Below, in pieces: positions 6,798-15,250 of a stretch of DNA of 17,623 nt (position 1 is its first letter; the number at the start of each line of letters is the position of its first letter). The translations under genes were made by a program, and so were the position numbers. The notes beneath the pieces were generated by a model. The model did no database searches. It saw only the letters and a program-made list of their open reading frames with translations, and had not been told where the DNA came from. The DNA is from Betaproteobacteria bacterium (lineage in GTDB: Bacteria > Pseudomonadota > Gammaproteobacteria > Burkholderiales > Burkholderiaceae_D), in NCBI GenBank assembly GCA_015655165.1, contig JAATFN010000125.1:1-17623 (forward strand), in the 5' to 3' direction.

Positions 6798-8753
6798 ATG
6801 CGTCTTAAAAAATGGCTATTATCTGTTGCAATTGTCAGTGCAACAGCGATGTTGTGTGTGTCTGTTTCGGCACAAAAACGCCCTGCAGCCGATGCGACCC
6901 AAGATGAGATATTTTTGGCGTTAAGAGATGCCGGGCTAAATAATAACGTCGCTTTGGCCCAAGAGCTGGCCGAGCGGCTTCCAGACTATGCAATACCATC
7001 TTATGTCGAGTATTACCGAATTCGTCCCCGTTTGCAAAAAATTGACGAGATTGAAACCGAGGCACGCAATTATTTAAAGAAATACGATGGTACGGCAATT
7101 GCCGACCGCTTCCGTAATGACTGGTTGCTCGAATTGGGCAAAGCAGGAAAGTGGGATACATTCGACGAGCAATATCCGCAATTTTATCTGGATGACGATA
7201 CACAGCTCAAATGTTACGCATTGATGTCGCGTATCGAAAAAGGCGAGAATGTGGCCGAGCGCGCCAGAGAAGTGTTGGTTGAGCCTAAAAATTATGGTGC
7301 CGGTTGCACGAACCTGATCGGCATGATGGCCGCACGTGGCCAGTTCAATGAACATGATGTGAGTGCGCAGGTACGGTTGACCTCGGAAGCGGGTTTGCAT
7401 GATGTGATGTCGCGCATTGCGTTTTCTGTGAAATGGTTGAGTTCGGTTGCGATGAATAAAGCTGTCAACAAACCGTTGCTTGTGCTGGCACAGGGTTCGG
7501 TAAGTAACCGTGGCGATTATGAAGCGTTTTTAGTGGCGTTGGGACGTGTTGGTCGTAACGACCCCAAGCAGGCAGCGAACTTTCTGGAAAAGGTTGCCAG
7601 TCGTCTGAATGCACGTGATCTGGCACAAGCCTGGGCACAAATCGCATTTGTATCATCGCGAGGATTGGATCCTCATGCGATTGATTACTGGAAAAAAGCC
7701 GAAGGCGCGGAATTGACTAACGAAGGACATGCATGGCGTGTGCGTACAGCATTGCGCAATGGGGACTGGGCAATGGTCAAAGCTTCTGTGGAGGCGATGC
7801 CACCGGTTCAGCGGCAAGATACGGCCTGGCGTTACTGGTATGGCAGGGCGTTAAAACAAACTGGTCACACTGATGGTGCGAAGAAAGAGTTTACCGATAT
7901 CGCTGGCGATATGGGGTTTTATGGTCAACTGGCTAAAGAAGAACTCGGCGGTGAAATTGATATTCCGACGTCGCCCAGTCAGCCATCGCAACGTGACATT
8001 GCCCGTATGGGAAAAAATGAAGGTTTGCAGCGCTCATTGAAGTTTTATGATCTTGGTTTGCATTTCGAGGCAATGCGCGAATGGAACTGGCAAGCGCGCA
8101 CGATGGATGACAAGGAATTGTTGATCGCAGCAGAGTTTGCACGACAAAACGATGTACTGGACCGGATGGTATCCACATCGAATCGCACCAAGGAATTACT
8201 GGATTTCACGCAGCGTTTTCCGTCACCGCATTTAAGCCAGATGATCGATAACACCAAGCCGATCGGTTTGGAGGCAGCATGGGTGTATGGTTTAATCAGA
8301 CAAGAGTCACGTTTTATCAGAAATGCACGCTCACATGTGGGTGCTTCCGGGTTGATGCAAATCATGCCGGGCACGGCAAGATTTGTGGCGAACAAGATTG
8401 GATTGTCCGGGTTTACACAAAACCAGATCAACAATATCGATACGAATTTGTTGCTGGGTACACGTTACCTGAATATGGTGTTAAGTGATCTGGATGGTTC
8501 GCAGGTATTGGCGACCGCAGCTTACAATGCTGGTCCATCGCGTTCGCGCGCATGGCGTGCATTTTTGACAGAACCGATGGAAGGTGCGATTTTTGCCGAA
8601 ACGATTCCGTTTAGCGAAACGCGCGGCTATGTTAAAAACGTCTTGTCAAATGCTACCTACTACGCGGCGTTATTTGACAATAAGCCACAATCTTTAAAGC
8701 AACGTCTGGGTATTGTCACACCGAACCTGAGTACCGCAACGAATCTACCCTAA
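6798..8753 (+). CDS. slt: Soluble lytic murein transglycosylase
   Basis: Periplasmic enzyme that cleaves the MurNAc-GlcNAc bond of peptidoglycan to give 1,6-anhydro-muropeptides. It has 651 residues (E. coli Slt70 precursor 645). The start at 6798 gives a clear signal peptide: basic MRLKKW, hydrophobic core, and VSA cleavage after about residue 25. An upstream open frame from 6663 lies inside the divergent gene and lacks a signal sequence. A long helical superhelix region (about 30-440) is followed by the C-terminal lysozyme-like domain with catalytic E503 in IRQESRF, then GASGLMQIMPGTA and TAAYNAGPSR. The equivalent E. coli precursor residue is E505. It leads a rightward block with the epimerase (17 bp gap) and cca. 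Confidence 0.97.
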   Translation: MRLKKWLLSVAIVSATAMLCVSVSAQKRPAADATQDEIFLALRDAGLNNNVALAQELAERLPDYAIPSYVEYYRIRPRLQKIDEIETEARNYLKKYDGTAIADRFRNDWLLELGKAGKWDTFDEQYPQFYLDDDTQLKCYALMSRIEKGENVAERAREVLVEPKNYGAGCTNLIGMMAARGQFNEHDVSAQVRLTSEAGLHDVMSRIAFSVKWLSSVAMNKAVNKPLLVLAQGSVSNRGDYEAFLVALGRVGRNDPKQAANFLEKVASRLNARDLAQAWAQIAFVSSRGLDPHAIDYWKKAEGAELTNEGHAWRVRTALRNGDWAMVKASVEAMPPVQRQDTAWRYWYGRALKQTGHTDGAKKEFTDIAGDMGFYGQLAKEELGGEIDIPTSPSQPSQRDIARMGKNEGLQRSLKFYDLGLHFEAMREWNWQARTMDDKELLIAAEFARQNDVLDRMVSTSNRTKELLDFTQRFPSPHLSQMIDNTKPIGLEAAWVYGLIRQESRFIRNARSHVGASGLMQIMPGTARFVANKIGLSGFTQNQINNIDTNLLLGTRYLNMVLSDLDGSQVLATAAYNAGPSRSRAWRAFLTEPMEGAIFAETIPFSETRGYVKNVLSNATYYAALFDNKPQSLKQRLGIVTPNLSTATNLP

Positions 8754-8770
8754 GTCAAAGGCATGGTTGC

Positions 8771-9713
8771 ATGGCATATCGTCATATTCTTATACTCGGA
8801 GGCGCGGGCTTTATAGGAAGTCATTTGACGACCTATCTGGCGCAGCATGCCGATTGCAAGATTACAGTGGCGACGCGGCATTACGAACATGTTTCCCATT
8901 TGCTGGCGTTGACGGCTGTGGGGGTTTTTGCCGGCGATATTCACAATGCCGGTGTGTTGGACGTATTGGTACGCGACGCCGATGTGGTGATTAATCTGGT
9001 AGGTACTTTATATTCAGGTGGGCCGCGTAGCGGGCGTGAATATGGTGCCGAGTTCGCGGCAGCCCATGTCGCGTTAACACATCAAGTCGTCAATGCCTGT
9101 GTCAAACACGGAGTACGGCGTTATGTGCACATGAGTGCATTTGGCACATCCGATCAGACGGGTTCGGCTTTCTTGCAATCGAAAGCCGATGGAGGATGCG
9201 GCATTCAGTCATCCGGAAATCAATGTGACTGTGTTTCGACCCTCTGTTGTGTTTGGCCAAGGAGACCGGTTTCTGACATTGCTCGCTGCATTACAAAAAA
9301 GCCAGCTGTTGATTCCGGTGACAGCGGCACAAACAGAATTCCAGCCTGTATATGTCGGCGATGTTGTTGAGGCAATCGCCCATGCATTGCAAAACGATGC
9401 GACGATTGGCCAGATCTGTACGCTGGTGGGCCCAAATGTATATAGTCTGCGGGAGTTGTTTATGTTAACTGGAACATATACAGGTCATGCTAAATCGTTG
9501 TGGGAATGGTCATCTAAAATAGCTTTCTGGAAGCGGTTTTTTTATCCGGGCGAGATTTTGCAGCATGGTGAATTTGGTTTTATGCAATTGGCCAGTCATC
9601 ATACGCTAGACCCAATATCGGCTGAGGCATTGGCTGCCGAAATGAATATTGCGCTCACGTCGATCGAGGACGTGGCGCCTGCCTATCTGGTGCAAAGTAC
9701 ACGCAACGCATAA
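8771..9713 (+). pseudogene. NDUFA9-like NAD(P)-binding epimerase/dehydratase, frameshifted
   Basis: Two frames together make one protein of about 313 residues, the usual length of the complex I NDUFA9 subunit-like (atypical SDR) proteins often found between slt and cca. The first frame (from ATG 8771) has the Rossmann motif GGAGFIGSHL at residues 10-19, then DADVVINLVGTLY and VRRYVHMSAFGTSDQTGSAFLQSK. Near 9188-9195 the matching sequence moves to the +1 frame and continues EDAAFSHPEINVTVFRPSVVFGQGD to a stop at 9711-9713. Removing one base from GATGGAGGATG restores SKAD(G)(E)DAAF. No long homopolymer is present. Without correction the first frame ends at 9370 with unrelated residues. It may be a real pseudogene, a phase variant or a sequencing error. 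The function of bacterial members is uncertain. Confidence 0.88.
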
Positions 9714-9765
9714 CATGCATGATGTTGGTGGCGCTGTTCTAATGTGAATACATGAGGTAAATGTC

Positions 9766-10935
9766 GTGCAAATTTATTGTGTGGGCGGTGCAGTGCGTGA
9801 CGAGTTGCTGGGCTTGCCTGTGCAAGATCGTGACTATGTCGTGGTTGGCGCGACAGTTAAGCAGATGACTGCGCTGGGATTTCGTCCTGTAGGTAAAGAT
9901 TTTCCGGTGTTTTTGCATCCTGAGACACAGGAAGAATATGCCTTGGCTCGTACGGAGCGTAAAACTGCACCAGGCTATAAAGGTTTTGTGATTCATGCCG
10001 ATGTGAATGTCACACTCGAAGAAGATCTGTTGCGGCGTGATTTAACCATCAATGCGATTGCCAAGGCAGAGGATGGCCGCTATATCGATCCGTTTGACGG
10101 GCGCGCCGATATACAACAAAAAATATTCAGACATGTGTCTGCCGCGTTTAGTGAAGACCCGGTGCGTATTCTCCGTGTTGCCAGATTTGCAGCGCGCTTT
10201 ACTGAGTTTGAGGTGGCACCTGAAACGCTAACGTTGATGCAGCATATGGTGGCGCTTGGTGAAGTGGATGCGTTAGTGCCAGAGCGCGTCTGGCAAGAAG
10301 TGGCACGTGGATTAATGGAACACAAGCCATCACGCATGTTTGATGTGCTGCTTGCATGTCATGCTCTGGAAAAAATTCTACCGGAACTGGCGCAAGTCTG
10401 GTCTGCAGATCAGACAGATATCTGGCATGGCATGTTAAACGATCATCAGAGTTCGCCAATATTGGAAATACGTTATGCAGTATTAATGGCAGTATGTAGC
10501 GCGCGATATCCGGATCAGGCTATACGTGTGAGATGTGTCGAACAGGCAAGCGCGCGTTTTAAAGCGCCTAAAGAATGCCGAGATCTTGCTGTGATGGTTG
10601 CACGTGAATTAGGCGATGTGTATCGTGCAAATGCACTGTCGGCCGAACAACTTGCTGGTCTATTTCTTCGCTGTGATGGCTTGCGTAAACCGCAACGGTT
10701 CGCCGACATGCTGCGTGTGATGAACGTTGTGTTCCAGCAGCATGCTGATCTTAAACAGACGATTGCCGGGCAATGTACATTTTTATCAGGTGCATTGCAT
10801 GCGTTCCAGGCAGTCGATGCCGGTGCTGTTGCCAAGTCGTGCCAGAATAATCCGCACGGTATTGCCGATGCCGTCAATGCGGCACGTATTGCTGCATTGA
10901 CGGATTATCTGCAACACGTCAACTCAACACGATAA
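9766..10935 (+). CDS. cca: CCA-adding tRNA nucleotidyltransferase, HD-less C-terminal region
   Basis: Adds or repairs the 3' CCA of tRNAs without a template, in the cytosol. It has 389 residues and a GTG start at 9766, set by the match of MQIYCVGGAVRDELLG to family N-termini and by TGAGGT seven bases upstream. The catalytic carboxylates are D21 and D23 in DRDYVVVG. ARTERK, RRDLTINAIA and EDPVRILRVARFAARF (class II neck) are intact. After KILPELAQVW, the region that in E. coli holds the HD phosphohydrolase (CHDLGKG and HHGHG) reads RYAVLMAVCSARYP, with no HD pair and an apparent deletion. Nucleotidyltransferase activity is expected; phosphodiesterase and phosphatase activity are not. Shorter HD-less forms exist, to my recollection, in some other Burkholderiales. 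Confidence 0.95.
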   Translation: MQIYCVGGAVRDELLGLPVQDRDYVVVGATVKQMTALGFRPVGKDFPVFLHPETQEEYALARTERKTAPGYKGFVIHADVNVTLEEDLLRRDLTINAIAKAEDGRYIDPFDGRADIQQKIFRHVSAAFSEDPVRILRVARFAARFTEFEVAPETLTLMQHMVALGEVDALVPERVWQEVARGLMEHKPSRMFDVLLACHALEKILPELAQVWSADQTDIWHGMLNDHQSSPILEIRYAVLMAVCSARYPDQAIRVRCVEQASARFKAPKECRDLAVMVARELGDVYRANALSAEQLAGLFLRCDGLRKPQRFADMLRVMNVVFQQHADLKQTIAGQCTFLSGALHAFQAVDAGAVAKSCQNNPHGIADAVNAARIAALTDYLQHVNSTR

Positions 10936-10947
10936 ACTGCAAGTGCC

Positions 10948-10983
10948 AAAAGAAAAAGGGCTTTGCAGGGGAGTGCAAAGCCC
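10948..10983 (-). terminator. Intrinsic terminator, leftward
   Basis: On the plus strand GGGCTTTGC (10958-10966) pairs with GCAAAGCCC (10975-10983), nine perfect pairs. Read leftward, the stem is followed by TTTTTCTTTT (complement of 10948-10957), so it terminates minus-strand transcripts from prmC or from a small RNA. On the plus strand no T run follows, so it is not a good terminator for cca. Confidence 0.85.
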
Positions 10984-11057
10984 AAACCTAGTACATCCAG
11001 CTACTAGAGAGGGAGGGATCCTGTTCAGAAAAACATCCGATTCATCTCTGATCAAGT
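10948..11057 (-). ncRNA. Candidate intergenic small RNA (or prmC 3' UTR)
   Basis: The 163-bp gap between cca and prmC holds, on the minus strand, a plausible promoter (11064-11093), about 110 bases of non-coding sequence and a strong terminator. The sequence contains a further hairpin, CTAGTA (10988-10993) with TACTAG (11002-11007). It could equally be only the 3' UTR of prmC, which ends at 11099. I recognise no known RNA family. Confidence 0.3.
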
Positions 11058-11063
11058 AGGTTT

Positions 11064-11093
11064 ATTAAACCGGAAATCAACTATGCCGGACAA
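11064..11093 (-). promoter_or_regulatory. Candidate promoter for the small RNA downstream of prmC
   Basis: Read leftward: TTGTCC (complement of 11088-11093), 18 bp spacer, TTTAAT (complement of 11064-11069). These match the consensus at four and five of six positions. The predicted start is about 11057. Chance occurrence in AT-rich sequence is possible. Confidence 0.3.
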
Positions 11094-11098
11094 CAGAT

Positions 11099-11962
11099 TT
11101 ACGCGTTGTTACACGGTGTACACACAGATAAATGACCGCCGCTGACCCGTTCGATACCGGCCAGATCTTTCCAGCTTTGAATGTCCTGGAATCCATATTG
11201 TTGCAGTAAATTGCGTACGGCTTTTGCCTGGTCGTAACCATGTTCCATCAATAACCATCCATGTTGACGAAGGTGCTGGTGTGCTTGCGATACAATTGTT
11301 TTGTATGCTGTCAGACCATCGGCATGATCGGTTAATGCATCGGTAGGTTCAAAGCGCAGATCACCTTGGAAGAGATGGTGGTCACCATCGACAATATAGG
11401 GCGGGTTGGAGACGATCAGGTCAAATTGTCGATCTGCGAGTGCGTTATACCAGTCGCTTTGTAGTAATGTAAATCCGGCTGTTCTTCCGGCTAAATGACG
11501 TGTGGCATTGTGTTGTGCAATCTGCAATGCGCCAGGACTGACATCAATGGCGGTGATATGTGCATCATCACGTGTATGTGCCACTGCGATGGCAATCGCA
11601 CCGGAGCCTGTCCCCAAGTCGAGCATGCAACCATTTGCCGGTAAGTGTGTTAATGCCAATTCGACCAATAATTCTGTGTCGGGTCTTGGAATCAGAACAG
11701 CGGGGGAGACGCTCAAAGCCAGACTAAAGAACTCGCGCTCTCCCACGATATAGGCAATCGGTTCACCTGCGATGCGGCGGGTAAATAAAGTCTTCAAGTC
11801 TGCTGCTTCAGCATCTGTTATGACACGCTCGGATTGTGTAATGAGTTCGATGCGTGTCAGACCAAGGGCATGGCATACCAGAATACGGTTTTCTAGCGCG
11901 TCTAGTGGTGCACTGGCCAAGTATGCGGCAAGCGTGGTTGGTGCGGTAGCATGAATAGCCAT
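11099..11962 (-). CDS. prmC: Peptide chain release factor N5-glutamine methyltransferase
   Basis: Cytosolic SAM-dependent enzyme that methylates the glutamine of the GGQ motif of release factors RF1 and RF2, raising termination efficiency. It has 287 residues. An N-terminal helical domain (about 1-85) is followed by the methyltransferase fold with SAM-binding LDLGTGSGAIAIAVA at about 114-128 and the glutamine-binding NPPY at 186-189. The EFFSLALSVSPAVLIPRPDTELLVE linker is typical. The start ATG at 11962 has no clear Shine-Dalgarno sequence and lies 19 bp after dsbB, suggesting coupled translation. Its substrate RF1 is encoded upstream in the same direction, with dsbB in between; prfA and prmC are directly adjacent in many proteobacteria. 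A terminator at 10948-10983 follows. Confidence 0.96.
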   Translation of the reverse strand: MAIHATAPTTLAAYLASAPLDALENRILVCHALGLTRIELITQSERVITDAEAADLKTLFTRRIAGEPIAYIVGEREFFSLALSVSPAVLIPRPDTELLVELALTHLPANGCMLDLGTGSGAIAIAVAHTRDDAHITAIDVSPGALQIAQHNATRHLAGRTAGFTLLQSDWYNALADRQFDLIVSNPPYIVDGDHHLFQGDLRFEPTDALTDHADGLTAYKTIVSQAHQHLRQHGWLLMEHGYDQAKAVRNLLQQYGFQDIQSWKDLAGIERVSGGHLSVCTPCNNA

Positions 11963-11981
11963 CTATGGGAACGGGATGTGA

Positions 11982-12455
11982 TTAGCGCCGTTTGAATGCG
12001 TGCCATCCCAGCACGATGGTCAATAGGGCAAATGCGACAAAGGACCATTGGGAGATGGAGAGGCCGACGATGTTTTCATACACAGTGGTACATAATCCAT
12101 CAGCCTGGAAAAGGGTCGGGAACCATTGTGCCGGCAGGAATGTATTTAATGATGTTTCCATCGGGTCGATGCCGCAAGATACGCCAGGATGTGCCTGAAC
12201 CCATAGTAGCCAGCCAGCGGCGGCTGTGACGATCAGACTTAACAATGCTGCGATGGTGGTGCCGAGTCGACGCAACGCATCGGGCAAGAAGGCAAAGACC
12301 AGACAGACCAGTGCGATTGCCACAAAAATGTAGCGCTGGATAACGCACCAGGGACAAGGTGCCATTTCTTCGACAATTTGCAAATAGAGTGCTGCACTTA
12401 ATGATGCTACGCACACCAAGGTGATGAATAATAAGATGGATTTGGTCGATTTCAT
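11982..12455 (-). CDS. dsbB: Disulfide bond formation protein B
   Basis: Inner-membrane oxidase that reoxidises DsbA in the periplasm and passes electrons to quinone. The protein has 157 residues from the ATG at 12455; a GTG at 12464 would add three. Four hydrophobic helices are visible (about 6-27, 41-59, 66-87 and 133-150). The first redox pair is C34-P-W-C37, just after helix 1 and before the conserved QR. The second pair is C94 (SCGIDPMET) and C122 (ADGLCTT) in the second periplasmic loop. All four essential cysteines are therefore present. It sits between prfA and prmC, 19 bp before prmC. No DsbA gene is visible in the window. Confidence 0.95.
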   Translation of the reverse strand: MKSTKSILLFITLVCVASLSAALYLQIVEEMAPCPWCVIQRYIFVAIALVCLVFAFLPDALRRLGTTIAALLSLIVTAAAGWLLWVQAHPGVSCGIDPMETSLNTFLPAQWFPTLFQADGLCTTVYENIVGLSISQWSFVAFALLTIVLGWHAFKRR

Positions 12456-12669
12456 GGGCGTCACAAATAGGGGAGATATGATCAGTCTAATCGTTTTTTT
12501 GGGTTGTGGCTGAGTGTTGCACAGATAATGAACACACTGCCAGACGACTGTTGCAAAATCGTCGTGTCCTGTGAGTACTGTGTGTTACACCATTGTTGTA
12601 TGGATACTGACTTGTTGATAAACAACGCTTCGACTCACTGTCTTTGGAAAAGTTTAATGTCCAACCGGG
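12456..12669 (-). other. 214-bp gap between prfA and dsbB
   Basis: I see no gene here. A 71-codon plus-strand frame (12504-12719) overlaps prfA and has no family features. Reading leftward there are short inverted pairs, such as ACGAC with GTCGT around 12545-12572, but no stem followed by a T run, so no clear terminator for prfA. A run of seven A (minus strand) lies near 12494-12500. A promoter for dsbB-prmC is expected here, but I could not place one. Confidence 0.4.
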
Positions 12670-13752
12670 TTATTCATCGTCACCAAGTGACGCCAGCAAT
12701 TCTGCCTGGTGTTCGGTAATCAGGACATTGGTTAACTCGTCCAGATCGCCATCCATAATGAAGTCAAGCTTGTACAGTGTCAGGTTGATACGGTGATCTG
12801 TCATTCTTCCTTGCGGGAAGTTATAGGTGCGGATACGTTCACTGCGGTCCCCTGAACCGATTAACGATTTGCGTGTGGCAGCTTCTTTCGATTGTTGTTC
12901 GCGTAGTTGTACATCCTTGATACGTGCTGCCAATACTTTTAATGCAGACGCCTTGTTTTTATGCTGGCTACGGTCATCCTGGCATTCAACGACAATGCCT
13001 GTGGGGATATGGGTAATACGTACGGCAGAATCGGTTTTATTGATATGTTGTCCACCTGCGCCTGATGCCCGGTAGGTATCGATACGGATGTCGGCCGGAT
13101 TGATATTGACATCTTCGACTTCATCGGCTTCGGGCATGATGGCAACGGTACAAGCCGATGTATGGATGCGGCCTTGCGTTTCTGTTGCAGGTACGCGCTG
13201 GACACGATGGCCACCGGACTCGAATTTCAGTTTGGAGTAGGCGCCGAAGCCGACAATTCTGGCAATCACTTCTTTACAACCGCCCACTTCCGATTCGGAG
13301 GCGGAGACGATGTTGACTTGCCAGTGATGACGTTCGGCAAAGCGGCTGTACATACGCAGCAAGTCACCAGCAAACAGTGCCGATTCGTCACCGCCTGTGC
13401 CGGCACGAATTTCCAGAAAGATATTGCGGTCATCGTTAGGATCTTTTGGCAGTAACATCGTTTGCAGATTCATTTCCAGTGCTTCGGTACGTGTTTTGGC
13501 CGCACTGATTTCTTCTTGCGCAAACTCTTTCATGTCCGGGTCAGACAATAATTCTTCTGCGGTTTGAATGTCTTTGCCGATCTGGACATAGTCGTTGTAG
13601 AGCGCGACTAACGGGCCGAGTTCGGCATGTTCGCGTGTCATTTTACGGTAGGTGTCGATGTTGGCAGTCGCATCTTCTTGCGACAGAAGCGAATTCAATT
13701 CTTCAAGACGTTCTGCCAACTGATTCAGTTTGGCAAGCATGGACGGTTTCAT
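12670..13752 (-). CDS. prfA: Peptide chain release factor 1
   Basis: RF1 recognises UAA and UAG in the ribosomal A site and triggers peptide release. Its 360 residues equal the E. coli length, and the start ATG at 13752 gives MKPSMLAKL, close to E. coli MKPSIVAKL. An open extension to 13818 is unrelated to the family. A helical N-terminal domain is followed by the stop-codon-reading PAT tripeptide at 188-190 ([10 protein letters not shown]) and the catalytic GGQ at 233-235 in [16 protein letters not shown], the same numbering as E. coli. The GGQ glutamine is the target of PrmC encoded downstream. It follows hemA by 84 bp, the common hemA-prfA arrangement. The UAA codon in ahcY would be read by this factor. 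Confidence 0.98.
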   Translation of the reverse strand: MKPSMLAKLNQLAERLEELNSLLSQEDATANIDTYRKMTREHAELGPLVALYNDYVQIGKDIQTAEELLSDPDMKEFAQEEISAAKTRTEALEMNLQTMLLPKDPNDDRNIFLEIRAGTGGDESALFAGDLLRMYSRFAERHHWQVNIVSASESEVGGCKEVIARIVGFGAYSKLKFESGGHRVQRVPATETQGRIHTSACTVAIMPEADEVEDVNINPADIRIDTYRASGAGGQHINKTDSAVRITHIPTGIVVECQDDRSQHKNKASALKVLAARIKDVQLREQQSKEAATRKSLIGSGDRSERIRTYNFPQGRMTDHRINLTLYKLDFIMDGDLDELTNVLITEHQAELLASLGDDE

Positions 13753-13836
13753 GGGGTACTCAACAATACAAGAGGTATGCGGAAACAAACAAAAGACGCG
13801 GCGCGTATGCACCGGCATGTTGGGGTGTTAAAAACG

Positions 13837-15129
13837 CTAACGTTTTGTGCGAAACAGATGTGGCAGTAAAGCCACCAGATTAGCCCGGTCAGCACCTTGT
13901 GCATGATGCAAAGCCTGTTGCGGGCCATGCAGGAATTTAGCAGTCAATCCTTTGGACAAGGCTTCTAATACGGCTTCGACATCGTCGCCTTTGGCAAGCA
14001 TTTTGCGGGCACGCTCGAGTTCAGCTGTACGCAATGTTTCCCCGGCGTCTTGCAAGTCCTGAATGATAGGTACCACGGTACGATTGTCCACCCAGTGCAT
14101 GAATGACTGTACACGCGTCTCGATGATGGCTTCAGCTTGGGCGACAGCTGCCTGACGGTTCTCGACACCGCTTTGTACAACAGTTGCCAGATCGTCAACT
14201 GTATAGAGGAAAACGTCATCCAGACGATTGACTTCAGACTCGATGTCACGTGGCACAGCCAGGTCGACCATAAAAATCGGTTTGTGGCGACGTTGTTTGA
14301 CAGCACGCTCAACCAGACCCAAGCCGATAATCGGCAAGGAGGAGGCAGTGCATGACACAATAATATCGAAGCTGGCCAGTTGCGAGGCTAAATCCACCAG
14401 ACGAAGGGCGGTACCGTTAAAACGGTGTGCCAGTGTTTCACCGCGTTCTACCGTTCTGTTGGCAACGGTTAATGATTTCGGATTTTGTGCGGCGAAGTGT
14501 GTCGCACACAATTCAATCATTTCTCCGGCCCCGATAAAGAGAACATGCTGTTCTTCGATCGAATCAAAGATACGTTGTGACAGGCGTACTGCAGCAGCTG
14601 CCATTGAGACACTATGCGCACCGATTTCGGTTGTGCTGCGTACTTCTTTGGCTACGGCAAACGTACGCTGGAATAACTGGTGTAAATAGGTACCCAGGCC
14701 ACCTGCGGCGTCGGCTTGGCGCACTGCGTCTTTCATCTGCCCTAAAATTTGGGGTTCGCCCAATACCATTGAATCCAGACCTGAAGCGACACGAAAGGCG
14801 TGGCGCACTGCATTGTCTTGCGGCAATGCATAGAGAAACGGACGCAGTTCTGCATAAGACAGATTGTGGTAGTTTGCCAGAAAGTGGGCGGTGCTATCGA
14901 TCGCTTCTTCGATACCGCCTTTGCCAGCCGAAGCTGCAGCGTAGAGCTCGGTACGATTGCAAGTCGATAAAATAGCGGCTTCGCCAGATTGCGTTGGCGC
15001 CATGTCACGTCCAAACCATGCGCGCGCGTTAGCAACTGCCTGACCTAACTGGTCGGCAGGAAAGGCTACTTTCTCGCGTAACGTAAGCGGTGCAGTGGTG
15101 TGGTTAAGACCGACAGCAAGCAGATGCAT
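13837..15129 (-). CDS. hemA: Glutamyl-tRNA reductase
   Basis: First enzyme of C5 tetrapyrrole synthesis: NADPH-dependent reduction of Glu-tRNA(Glu) to glutamate-1-semialdehyde for haem. It has 430 residues. N-terminal catalytic domain with the nucleophilic C57 in [12 protein letters not shown] and family blocks [13 protein letters not shown] and [20 protein letters not shown]. The NADPH domain has [17 protein letters not shown] (about 195-212), and a C-terminal helical dimerisation domain ends in PHLFRTKR. The N-terminus keeps a Lys (K20 in LREKVAF), but the start does not carry the basic degradation signal described for enterobacterial HemA. The start is ATG 15129 with no strong Shine-Dalgarno sequence. 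A TATAAT lies about 40 bp upstream, and prfA follows in the same direction. Confidence 0.97.
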   Translation of the reverse strand: MHLLAVGLNHTTAPLTLREKVAFPADQLGQAVANARAWFGRDMAPTQSGEAAILSTCNRTELYAAASAGKGGIEEAIDSTAHFLANYHNLSYAELRPFLYALPQDNAVRHAFRVASGLDSMVLGEPQILGQMKDAVRQADAAGGLGTYLHQLFQRTFAVAKEVRSTTEIGAHSVSMAAAAVRLSQRIFDSIEEQHVLFIGAGEMIELCATHFAAQNPKSLTVANRTVERGETLAHRFNGTALRLVDLASQLASFDIIVSCTASSLPIIGLGLVERAVKQRRHKPIFMVDLAVPRDIESEVNRLDDVFLYTVDDLATVVQSGVENRQAAVAQAEAIIETRVQSFMHWVDNRTVVPIIQDLQDAGETLRTAELERARKMLAKGDDVEAVLEALSKGLTAKFLHGPQQALHHAQGADRANLVALLPHLFRTKR

Positions 15130-15169
15130 GGCGTTTATTCTTTAAATAGGGGATACGGCATATCCCGAG

Positions 15170-15175
15170 ATTATA
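15170..15175 (-). promoter_or_regulatory. Candidate hemA -10 element
   Basis: Read leftward, a perfect TATAAT (complement of 15170-15175) precedes the hemA ATG at 15129 by 40 bp. The predicted start is near 15163. No good -35 is found at 16-18 bp spacing (CAATAA at best). A six-pair hairpin, GGGATA (15150-15155) with TATCCC (15161-15166), lies in the leader just after it. Confidence 0.5.
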
Positions 15176-15250
15176 CCCCTGTTTCACTGGGGTTATTGTT
15201 TGTGGGATTGTACAACACACTGGGTTATCGTGTACTTGTCCAATATCAGG

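Noticed and set aside
10958..10990. Rightward terminator for cca
   Set aside because: The hairpin is followed by CCCAAACC on the plus strand, not T residues; the U tract exists only in the leftward direction.
12504..12719. 71-codon plus-strand frame in the prfA-dsbB gap
   Set aside because: Overlaps prfA, is cysteine-rich without pattern, has no ribosome-binding site and resembles no family I know.
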